The translations under genes and the position numbers were made by a program. Under the pieces are notes generated by a model. The model was not told where the DNA came from. It saw nothing but the letters and a program-made list of their open reading frames with translations, and made no database searches. From NCBI GenBank assembly GCA_025345505.1, contig JANVCC010000011.1, positions 11,010,184 through 11,074,183 of the forward strand: a stretch of DNA of 64,000 nt. The letters run 5' to 3'. Shown one piece after another: positions 36,591 through 47,700 of this stretch; positions within the stretch are counted from its first letter, which is position 1, and every line of letters starts with the position of its first letter. The stretch is from Todiramphus chloris collaris (Eukaryota; Chordata; Aves; Coraciiformes; Alcedinidae).

Positions 36591-39252
36591 GAACATGGCT
36601 GATAATTCATTACAAAGAGTGTATTTGGACTCAGAATTTTTTATTTGTTTGTCTCTTAGCACATGGGTACATCTGGGAAGTGTAGCTCAAGAGCAGGAAT
36701 TATTCTCTGAAAGATTTTTAACATTCAGAAAGCTCCACAAGGACAAGCATGACAGCTCTTCTTCCCAGTTGTTCCAGAGCTGAAATTCTGTACTTTTTTC
36801 TTTAAAGAATCCCATGAAATGGTTGGATTCTTAGAGAAGAATGTTTTGATGTTTCTATAAAAAATATGGTGTTTCGTGGAATCTTTAGTTCTCACCTCAT
36901 GGGTTGCAGTGAAACTAAAAGGCTCCAGTTTCAGAACAGTCCATATGGCAGAGCTGTAGAGTCTGGGGCATGAAAGCCTTGTGAAACATACTTCTCCAGT
37001 CCTCCAACCTGCTTCATAGGGTGTCAAGTACCAGCATAGATGGAAACAACTCCCTGTGGGATTATGTGATTTTTCAGTCAAAACTGACAGTTTCTTCTTG
37101 AAGGTTTCAGTGCATGGAAAACAAATGTTCTATGCAAAATAAATGAAAAGCGCATTTCTCTCCAGACAAGAATTTTCAGAGCCAGAACAAATCAAATCTA
37201 CTCCCTTAAATGGCAGATTTTATTCCATTTATCTAAGGATACAAAAATTTATCCTGCTGCACGGTATTTATCATGTATCAAGATCTAACTCCTTTTCAGC
37301 TTTTTCCTTGTAAGGCCCTTGTAGGCTTCAATTTCTGCAAACAAAAAAGGTGCTGAGATGATCTTTTCCAGTGATAAAGGTATGCCAGGGTGTGGTTAAA
37401 GCAACTCAAAATGAACTAAAGTTTTTCATTTTCCCCTAGGAGACTGCTTATCAAGGGAAGAAAAAAAAAATCAAGGGGTGGAATTTCTTTCAGAGGCATT
37501 CCCCTCCTGCTAATGCCAAACTAGTCCTGTCCTCCTCCTACTCCTCAAGTCAGGTGGACAATCCCATTTTAAAGGATCCAACACAAAATCCAGAAATGTA
37601 TTTCTTATGTATATCTAGTGAATCTACCTCAGCTGGTGTTCTTGCAAACTGTTTCTGGAAAAGATTAGACAGAAAACCTTGGCATAAATACGCTGAGTGC
37701 TGGTTAAATTCAGTTTTGCGTGTTCCAGATGTGAATTAGCACCCTGCTCTGGGGTTTTTGCATATTTGATTGGTAAAAGGAGTACCAAGACATAGTCTTA
37801 CAAGGAAGGGGTTATTCTGGTATAGTTTTGTGCCAGCAAATCATAGCTTTAACTCACTTGTTCCAACAGTCGCTCTTATGACGCACAGGTAGGACAAAAT
37901 ACCATGGCAATAAAGGTACTCCTCCTAGACAGTTTCCTTCTTCCTTTTGGACAACTGTTACTTTGCTTTATCCTGTATATTATGTTAAAAGGGACTTTCC
38001 ACCTCGCTGACATTTTTACCTGCCTGCTGGGAGAACAGCTTCCTGCCACAGGAGTGCTGGGTTCAGAACTCTGCTCATGCCTTTTGGGTGCTGGAGGGCA
38101 CTTGGACAACCACAAAGACTGGCTCCTGCCCAAAGCTCACAAAGACTTGTCCTCCTTCCCCCATAATGCATTTGAGAAAGGGGCAGATGTGAAAAAAGAA
38201 AGAGAGGGGAACACCCAGAAAACAAAAGGAAAAGGTGTGGCTAATCGCATAGTGTTAAATAAGAGTGGGCAAACTCATAAAATTAAAGAGAGACTTCCTC
38301 ACACTGAGAGATGTGGAGAAAATCTTTTTCTCTGCGTTTGCTCTCAGTTATCTCTGTGGCAAGGATTTGCTCTCCTGCATGCCTTAACAATTTTAAAAGA
38401 AAAACACTGATTTGTTTTTCCTTAGAGATGAAATTTTTTAAGGGCTATTAAAGAATAATGTAGTTCTGTCCATTCATATTGGACACACAGATGGTGTCAT
38501 CTGATAGAGAGCCATCATCACCACCATGCTGGCACCAGCTCTACTTACTAGCAAATTACTAAGGATAGCTGAATTTCACTGGTCAGCTAACTAGGATGAG
38601 GAACACTAAATGCAATGACTATTTTTGCCAACAGAAATCTTGGTAAAGAAACTTAATTTTCTTGGGTGATAGGCACAAATGGCTGAAAATAGAGACTCTG
38701 ATAGTAACAGAATCTAATATCACATGTGCATTCCCAAATGCAATGGCCATATTTACTTTAAACTCATACCTCTGAGTGATGTCATTCTTCTGACCATTAT
38801 AGGTAACAGCCTATCCAAACTTACCCACCTAAGTGCATAAATATCATGAAGAGACAGATGATTAAATTAAATAAAATAATATCTCTTTTTTGAAGTTTGG
38901 GAAAGCTTCTTTAAGAAACCTTATTCCTTTCTAACTCTAGATGTTCCCAATGTGGCTTTACACGATCCGCTACTTGAATCTGCCCTTGAAAGCATGTAAC
39001 AGCAGGTGGGAAAATACAGCGGTGGTATTGAGAAAAATCAGTACCATGAACAGAAGGAATTTGCATGGAACATCACTAGTATAGGGTATCATACTAGTTT
39101 TTCCTCTTTTGTGCTGGTTTTTTCCTGCCATCATGTAGAATGTACTTTGAGACTATAATTCTCTGTGTGAATTTCCCCCAAATAACTGTTATTGGTTACT
39201 ATTATTGTTAGTGTTTCAACTGTGTTATATCCATTCTCAGCAAGTGCTTCAG

Positions 39253-39296
39253 AACTTTTAAGATAGAGGGGTTAAACTTTTAAGATAGAGGGGTTA
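39253..39296 (+). repeat. Tandem duplication, 22-bp unit, two copies
   Basis: AACTTTTAAGATAGAGGGGT occurs twice with a 22-base period (39253 and 39275). Confidence 0.85.
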
Positions 39297-41375
39297 CAAT
39301 AACTTCAATACAGGGTGGCTTTTTTTCTTTTTTTTAATTACTATGACTTTCAGAAAGTCAATGCATCTAGAAAACAATAATAACCATGTTTTCTTGGTTT
39401 ATGGTTTAGCATCCCTTCTCCCCTTCTCTGACAACCATACAAAGTAGTTCATTATGCTGAACCCTCTGCAGCTGGTTTATAGACCTACCGAGTATTTTGC
39501 AGGGAAGAAAACCAAGCTTTTTAAAAATAATGAGAAATCTAAATGCTTCAAAAAAACATGCTCTTAGCTTATACTCAGCTTATACCTTAAGTCTACTGAT
39601 GCCAGTGACATTTTCTATTTCACATGGTTTGTGCCACTAACTTCTCTTTATTTAGGCAGATTGTTTAAGAATTAGGGTTTACAGGTGTGCTTGGTGCTGT
39701 CTTGCATTGGTAAAACAACCATGCATTTGCCTACGTGCGTTTCATGTTCTCTCAAGCAAGTCTTGCAGTCTTCCTACGCACAAGAGCAGGCAGTTGTTGG
39801 GGGAGTCTGGGATTCGTATTTGTCTGAAGAGTGTGCATGAACGGTTTTCAGAGCATTCAAAGAGCACACCCCTGTTTTTCAAGTGACTTTGCCCATGGTT
39901 ATGCCCTTCGTTACGGTTTTAGTTTAGCACAAACAAAACTATTCTAATTTTCACATGAGCTGGTTAATATAGGTTTAAAAAGTCCCAGCAAAGTGATGCT
40001 GTGACACTGTTTTTCTTGCAAAAAAAAGATTTTGTGTTTAGAATGGTAACTCAGTAGTTAACCGTTGTCTTGCTATTTCGAGGTCTGAAATGCAATCACG
40101 CCAGGATTAGTTAAAAATGTAAAAGGTACGTAAAATCGAGTGGTTTACATTTTGAAAATGTATCATCATTTGAAATTGCTAATTTCATCTTGATTCGGGG
40201 AAACATTGTTCTGTTTTTAACAGAAAACGCTATTATTTTTGGCCACATAATTCCACAACACATTTCAGAGTTATGCCATAGGTAAATCAAAATAAAATCC
40301 TGAGGAGTATCTAACAAAAGTTTTAAAACACTTTTCCTCATCTGCCGAGAGCTTCAGAATTACAGAGGACGTTTCATTTTGTCAGCCTTGATTTCATGAC
40401 GTGCCTTCTCAAAGTGGTCATTCTTATAACCTGCAATTGGAGTGATTTTTAAAACGTTTCCCAGCTATTAGAAGTTATTTTGTACATTAGGTCAGGATTT
40501 CTCAATCTTATCAAATTCTGTGAGGACAATCACGATAGCAAGCATGGGGAGAGACTTTCATTAACTGAGGAGTAGCCATTTCTTTTGTCAGTTATAAAAT
40601 TAGAGAAATATTATCTTGTCCGTGCTGGTTTATACTGAATTAATTGGAGAAAAAATAAAGTGATTCGCAACCAGCTATTTGTCATCAGATGCATTTGTCA
40701 CAAACGCATCTAAACTGTGTTGTAGCAAAGCGGGAAAAAAATAGACAGTAATTTCATTTGGTGTACATTTCAGCTCTCAAAATACCTGGCTTCGCTTTCG
40801 ATGTAAGCAATCAGAATTAATTTTGATTGTATTCTGGTGCTTTCACAGATAAAAAACGGACTTCTGGGGAAATTTTCAGTATCATCAGGAGTTGGGACTT
40901 GACAAAGACACTGGAGATGGACTGTGGGAGCACAGGGTTCTAAGAGATTCAGCAGGGCCCACATCGACTGCCGTGGTAGGCCTTGGGTTACGGAGTGGCG
41001 GGGTCTTTCTCCCACCTTTAAACCTCCTTCTCTCCATTGCTTCCAAGTTGCTTTGTTATGCAAAACGAAGGCAGCCCTTCTTTCGCCGGTCTCGCGCTAA
41101 CTGTCAAGGCCACCGAACGCTGACACCGCTACGGACGAAGCTGAGGTGGTAGCCAAGGGCGAGTACCCCACGTTAGGGGCTGGCTGGGGCGGACTCCGCG
41201 AGCAACACCTCCCGCCCGCAGCGGAGGGAACGCCCGGGCAAGGAGGACACAGCCCCGCCCCCCCTCGCGCCGCTCCGCCTGCGCGTTAGGGCGCCCCGGC
41301 CGCGGGGAGGGGACGGCGGGCCGGGTGGCACGCGCCCGCCGCTCGCGGCCGCCCTGCCCCTAGCTCCGCGGGCGA

Positions 41376-41397
41376 TGCGCGTGCGCCAGGCCGCGTG
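41376..41397. promoter_or_regulatory. NRF1-like site and GCGTG (hypoxia-response-type) cores
   Basis: TGCGCGTGCGCC at 41376-41387 matches 10 of 12 positions of the NRF1 palindrome TGCGCATGCGCA. GCGTG (RCGTG core of HIF sites) occurs at 41379-41383 and 41393-41397. PDK3 is a reported HIF-1 target in mammals. These short motifs are common in CpG islands, so function is a hypothesis. Confidence 0.35.
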
Positions 41398-41541
41398 GGA
41401 GCGCGCGCGGAGAGGGGAGGGGCGGGGCGGGCAGCGCCGGGGCGGCTCCCTCCGTTCGCCCCTCCCGCCGGGCCGGGTTGGGCCGGGCCGCGTCGGGCTG
41501 CGGGGGGCGACAGGCGCTGGTGGGGCTGGCGCCGCTCTGGA

Positions 41542-41592
41542 ATGAGCGCGGGTGGCTGTGCTGCCGCCGCTACTGCCGCCCTAGCACCCTAG
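41542..41592 (+). other. Short upstream ORF in the PDK3 leader
   Basis: The ATG at 41542 has G at -3 and opens a 16-codon Ala-rich frame ending TAG at 41592, 65 nt before the PDK3 ATG. It would act as a uORF only if transcription starts upstream of 41542. Confidence 0.4.
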
Positions 41593-41657
41593 TGCCGCTG
41601 CCGGGGAGGGAAGGGGAGCGGAGCGGAGCGGCGGAGAGGTGCCGGGCAGGCCGCGCC

Positions 41658-41763
41658 ATGCGGCTGTGTGGGGCGCTGCTGAAGAGCCCCATCCCCAAGC
41701 AGATCGAGTACTACTCCCGCTTCTCCCCCTCGCCCCTTTCCATCAAGCAGTTCCTCGACTTCG
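41658..41763 (+). CDS. PDK3: PDK3 coding exon 1 (residues 1-35 plus 1 nt)
   Basis: ATG at 41658; donor TTCG|GTGAGT. After a variable 18-residue start ([18 protein letters not shown]) the sequence [17 protein letters not shown] is identical to human PDK3. It lies wholly in the CpG island. Confidence 0.97.
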
Positions 41764-44700
41764 GTGAGTGGCGGGAGCGCCCGCCGCCGCTGCGGGAGCG
41801 GGGTGAAGGGGATGGGGGTCACCCCGGCTCTCCCGCCTCGCGGCAGTGGCGAGGGCCCGCCCGGGGCGGGGGGAACGGCGGCCGTTGCCTAGGCCTCATC
41901 TCCTCGCTCGGCATCTGGGCGGCGAGGCCCGGCCCTGCGTGCGGCCTGGGGAGCCCGGGGTGCGCAGTCACGGCGGCGGGGTCGGGGGGGGGGGGGGGCG
42001 GGCGGTGCGCGCTGCCGCCGTGGGCCGGCCCGACCTGGCCGCGGCTCCCCCGGCCCGGGAGGCCCCGCAGGCTGATGGAGGCCGTGGTGAGCGAGGCGGA
42101 CTCCCGCGGTGGCAGCTACCTGCGCCTTGTGGTCGGCAGCTGGTGATGGTCAGTGCCACCGCTGCTCTGCATGGCCACCTCGGCCTCCTGAGGTGAGGTG
42201 CCAGGAGGCTGGAGAGGTGAGCTTACCTCTCTTCCCTTGTTGTTCCCAGACAGCAAGCTCCGTGGGGAAGAGGGTCAAAATAAGGGTTTCTGACCTGAGA
42301 TTGAGAGCTTAGTGACTGAAAGAATAAGTTGCTGATCCCGAATGAAAAAGTGTTCATTTGCCATGCAGAGATAGACTTACTTAAACCTCAGGCATGAAAT
42401 CTGACGGTACCTGTGTTAATGGACCTACGGAGAATGGAAAATTCATGTGCTTTAGGTAGCAAGGCTGATGAATAAATGCTATTTTCCTTTTCAGAAGCAC
42501 TGGACTGAAACCCAGGGATGACTTGTGTTGCTATTAGAAAACTGTTGTTTCTGTCTTGATAGAGCTACAAATTTCTCATATCTGTATCAGAGGTTATTTG
42601 GCTCCTGCTCTCTGGCACAAGTTGCTTAGCATTTATTCTATGAACGTTGCTGGTGGAGAAAATATAAAGGCCATGTGTCACGCCATGAAGCTTAATAAAC
42701 TGTTTCTTCATTCCACTATTACACTAAAGGTACAAGAAAACAAAAATGAGCCAGTGGTGTTCAGCCAGAAAGTGATTAAAAGTGGAAACAATTGCACATT
42801 TGTGGCAAGGGTATTAGTGAAAGAATGCTGTAAGTAAGTATAAAGTGCCAGCGCTAGGCTTGCTACCAGATCACAAGGAGACAAGTTTTCTACCACTTAA
42901 AAACAAACAACATTACACCTTTTCCTATGTTCTATTAAAAGGGGAACCTGACTAGAACCCATGCTTTCCTTTTCTGCTCTCCTCTCATGTGAGTTTGTTC
43001 TCACTTTCCCACCCCTTCCTTTGCTCCTGTGCTTCCCTTCTCTGGTGTGTGTGCTCCTTGTGCTGTGTCTTTCTGCACTGGCAAAAGCAATGGCTTAAAC
43101 TCAGGAATCTTTAACTCTGACACTACCCAAATCATTTCACCATTGTTTCTTTGAAAGTTGAGTTTGTAAACTGTTGTTGGGGAAGTATGGAATGTTTGTG
43201 AGACTTTTCAGTTGTGACTAGAGAGGTGTAAAGATTTCAAGTCTTTCCTTTAACGGCTTGGGTGTTCTGGCAAAACTTTGCTTTTTGATAAGGGTTTCTA
43301 CTGTTCTAAGTTGCCCTTGCTTCACTACTAGCTTTTAGGACATTTCTTGTGTGGTAGTCTTTTAATAATGCTCATTTTTTTTCACATTGTAGTATTTGCC
43401 TTACTTTATGGTTTGAAAAGTGTCTTGTGATTCTTCAGGAAGTAGTAGTCTTATTTTATGATTTTAAGCCTGGTTTATGTTATTGGAAATGATCAGAGTA
43501 AGAACAGTATGTTACAGCCTGGCCAGCCCTTTTCTTTGGATGTGCTCCAGTCTGTTGTCACTGGATGTGTCTGTGGAATCTTGTGTGTGCATAGGCTATG
43601 TATTTATGTGCATTCATGTCTTAAGACTGACGGGAAACTATATGGTTGTTGGCATCTGAAGAAAAAAATGCCTACAATTTAGGCTTCGAAGATCACCAGC
43701 AGTTTCTAAGATAAGTAGTCTTATGTTTCATCAGCCTTGCTAAAAACTATCAGCTTGATCTTAATAAGCCTTATGGACCACTTAACATCTCCACTTACTT
43801 TCGTGCCTCTGTTTACTTAGTCAACCTCAAGTTGGAAGACTACAGAAGTTTAATCAAATAGATTAAAAACATTGTACTTACCTACTTGTGTGATCCTAGA
43901 TGTTGAGGGCTGTTGTTAATTTCCCATTCTGGTGGAGACATCAGAAGCCTAGAGGAGAAATTGGCAAGAAAATGGGAGATGTTGGTTTTTTTACCACATT
44001 CAGGGCATGGAAGGCTGGGATAATATGCACTGTTTCAGGAAGCTATGTTGCTTACACCTGAACTGCCTCCCAAAAATTTGCTGGTGGCATGGGACACAAG
44101 TATTCAAGACAGCAAATATGCCAAGTATAAGGAGCATGATACTCAAGGTGCAGTCCAGTTTGTTATACCTATCCTGATGGGAAGAAGACACTGTTTTGTA
44201 GTCAGCTTATAAAGGCTGCTTAACGTCTCAGTTAAAAAGAAATGATATTTTTGTTGAGCTATGTAAATATAGTGCTTGTATTAGAAAAAACATTACTAAA
44301 TTTTCAACCAGTGTTAAAGAAGAATAAGCCCAAAGGAGATGTGTGAATAATCCTATTGTGGCAGTCTGTGATTTTGTTGTCTGATGTATGTGTGTTTCTT
44401 GTATTTAAAAAAAAAAAAAAAGTTTGCACTTAGTGTAATTCAAATTTATTTTAAGAAGGATTTATTTTTTTACTTAATTTCTGGCAATAATGAAACTACA
44501 ATATGGTCTTTATGCCTTTGTACTGGTTACTGCTTTAGACTAAACTGGCTTTTAAATTTGTCTCTGCAAAATTGTGGTGAACAGGGAGGGAGAAACTATT
44601 TCTTGTGCGCTGAAGAGTCTCTTCAAACAGCTGATGAAGATGTATATTGCATATGGCTTAGACTTCTTTTTTATTACTGAATAATAGTGTGGATTGTATG

Positions 44701-47700
44701 GAATAGATTTATCTGCATAGTGGGGCTGTAGAGTATTCCCTTCCAATGATGGAAATGAATGATATTTATTTTAAAACTTTCTCAGGTAGCTTAACTCAGT
44801 TAATTAAACCACTACAAAAGACAGTTTGGCTGTTTAAGCTAACTCACTAGTACTAAAAACCTGTGAAACAAACCAGAAAGCAATACTTAAAGCAGTGGTT
44901 CTCAGGTTGTTTTTTTTATAACTGTGTCCTGTTTGTCTGTGTACCATGTTCTGCCATACGTGATTTACTTTCTGTCAAGCTTGCAGCTGTCTTTGTAGCT
45001 GCCGCAACTGTGTAAGAGGTTACTGTGTCATGGGCTTGGGACCTCTGTGTCACAAAGGACAAGTGCTCCGATTGTGCTGCTTTTTTCTCTTTTTCCTTGT
45101 GCTCGTTTTCTGTTTGTGCACTTCTCGAGTACCGTTCCTTCGGTTTCTTTCTTACAGCGTTCATTTCACAAGACTCTTGGGTAATCTCATTCCTTTGCAA
45201 AAGAATGACTTTCTGTAAGCATGTTTTAATGTAAACAAGTTTTGACCTTGTTCAACACTTGCGTGTCTCTCCAGGCCTCCATAATTTTTGTTGTCTGGGG
45301 AAAAAAACAGAACTAACAAACCGAATTCATCTGTGTACTTCTCAACTAGGTAGTTACTCTGCAAGTTATTTTGGTAGAATTCCAAGTGCAGACATCCTAA
45401 ATGACCAATTCTGTTGTAATTTCTAAAACGTCTATTCTGATATGAGCTTTTAAGTAGAGATGTGGTTTAGCATTCAGGTACATGAATCTCTGTACATTTT
45501 GGTGACTAGACTGGGAAAAGTAATGCCCACACTGGAGATCCATACCAATACAGCATCTCAATTCAGATTTGTTTTCATGTGTACGGTGGGCCTTAGAGGA
45601 TGACAGGTTAATCCAAAATACTTGATGATCTTCATCAACAACTACATACATGGGTAACCAGTTGGTTATGTGTGCCTGGGGAAAGTAAATAACCCATCAC
45701 ACGGGTCTATTATAGGAACATTGAGTTTCTAAATCTAGGAGCATCCTAGCATTTTAAAAAAGACACGAAGAGAGTTCAGCTCATTTGCTGGCTCTATAGC
45801 CTGGCTTGATAAAGGGCTGGGTGTGAGCCCAAACACTTACAGCTGGACTAATGCTGAACCTGAACGAGCAAGCTCCCTGAAACTGCTTGGTTTGGGTCAT
45901 GCTGGGGTACCTCAGTTGAGAGTAAAGATATGAATGCATGTTTTGCAAAAGGAATGGTTGTACTGAAAAAGTTACATATAATTAAGAACAAATAATGACA
46001 CAAGGTGAAGTATAAATTGTGTAATCCTTTGATAGAGCATGGAAGAGTCGTTTGAAGTTGTGCTGGTGCTGTGTTGGGCATGTATGCCAGTCAACTACAC
46101 TCATGTAATACTCTCATTGCTGCTGCTCAGTTGATGAAGTGCGGGAGACTTTTGTGAGTCTGGGGTTTGCTTTATCAAAAACATGTTCCACCTGCTTTTG
46201 GAGCTTGTTTACTACTAAAACTATATTGTCCAGTTGTACTAGCTGTATTTTATCCTTTTCTGTTTTAAATCTGAAACCAAATGTTTTCAATTAACGTTAC
46301 CTATGGAGTTAAATTTTGTTTTCATGAGCACTTTGTACATACCAGTAAAATTTAACTGGCATTTACCCTTCCTTATTTGTCATATGCTAGTGTTCATGTA
46401 TCACATAGTTACTAATGAGTTTGAACAGAACAGTCATGTATATACTTAAGCTAGAAGGTAGTGAATCATAGTGAACTCTTGTTGTGCCATGTGATTTAGG
46501 AGATCCTGATTTCATAGCTTATAATCAAAATATCTGTGGCAACTGCTACAGCTACTGGCATTGAAAAATATCACAAAGGTTGTAATTTTACTGTACTGTG
46601 AACGGCTGGGTATGCAACAGATAATCACAGTGAGCATGTGCAGTTTGGGAACTGTTGTGTCCTAGGGCATATCTGAAGGAAAAGATGAGCAATGGATTCT
46701 CCCCATTTTTAAATACAGTTTTGGGTATGAAATCTAGTTTCTGCGGTACCTATTAAACATAACTGTCTTGAGGAAACTTGTACACCCCTTCCAAAACTGA
46801 TACAAAGAGTGAACTGGGTGTTGGCATTGCTGTTGATTGCCAACAGTTTTATGTGCGGTATTAGATTGGGTTTCTACAAGAGTGTTTACACGGCATGTTG
46901 CCTTGCTGCAGCAGGTGTGCAACAGCACTGGAACTGAAAACATGCCATTTGGAAAGGAACTAGCAGATAAAATTTGAACAATAAGTTGTGGGGGTAGGAA
47001 AGTAGAGTTCAAAAGCAGCCTTATGTCTCCAAACATGATTATTAATCTTTTGATAGAAGACTATTAGAAGATTTTTCTTTTTTTTTTTTTTACACAGAAA
47101 GGTATTAGAAGTTTTTTTTTTTTCTATTCGCGTGTTAGTGGAGAGGCTGTGCATCTAAGTTACTCACAAACCTTAGGGCTAAAAGATACTGGTAAATAAT
47201 CATTCTGTCATTTATTGCCTGCATCTGTGTTCTTTCTGCTGCTGTCTGTGCATTGACCTTAAAACCTTACGCTTGATTTAAAGGCATCTTTGAAAAAATG
47301 TTCCTCTTAACATCAATGTTAACCATTGGTATGTTAACCACTGAACTGGATCAGAAAGATGAATGCTAGTCAAACATTACTGTCTTATTTTCATCTAACT
47401 GGCTGCTTCTTCCAACCAGCAATTTTGTTACAGCTTTCATTGGTAGGCTGAGATCCTTTGATGCCTGGGATTTTTTCACTATGAGGTATTTGTACATTGT
47501 GATTTTGTAAAGCTAAATATTGTCTTGATTTTGTAAAGCTAAATATATTTAAGTGAGCTATTTCAAGCCTTATGAAAATACCACAGAATATTTTTTTTGC
47601 TTTTTCAGGATTTTCAATATTATTCTTCAAATATATCTGTTAGAGCTTTAAATAGAACCCCAGCAGGAATTTTGCCTAACACTGGAATAGAATTGTTTTA

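Larger units (their letters stand above)
33583..41089. other. Intergenic sequence upstream of PDK3
   Basis: About 7.5 kb with several simple repeats (34973-35001, 36496-36590, 39253-39296) and two chance-length ORFs at 36331-36783 and 37904-38410. No gene is recognised. PDK3 distal regulatory sequence is expected here but cannot be pinpointed. Confidence 0.55.
41090..42130. promoter_or_regulatory. CpG island of the PDK3 promoter, exon 1 and 5' end of intron 1
   Basis: About 1 kb of very GC-rich, CpG-dense sequence around the PDK3 ATG, with many GGGCGG/GGGGCGG Sp1 boxes and no TATA box. An NRF1-like palindrome and two GCGTG cores lie 260-280 bp before the ATG. Such islands often fire in both directions, so a divergent non-coding transcript on the minus strand is possible. 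Confidence 0.85.

Noticed and set aside
36331-36783. A 150-codon + strand ORF with a Val/Phe/Gly-rich middle
   Set aside because: The middle is translation of a T/G low-complexity tract; there is no family resemblance or splice structure.
41395-42196. ORFs of up to 222 codons around PDK3 exon 1
   Set aside because: They are open only because of CpG-island composition; the real coding part is 41658-41763 and the rest runs into the intron.
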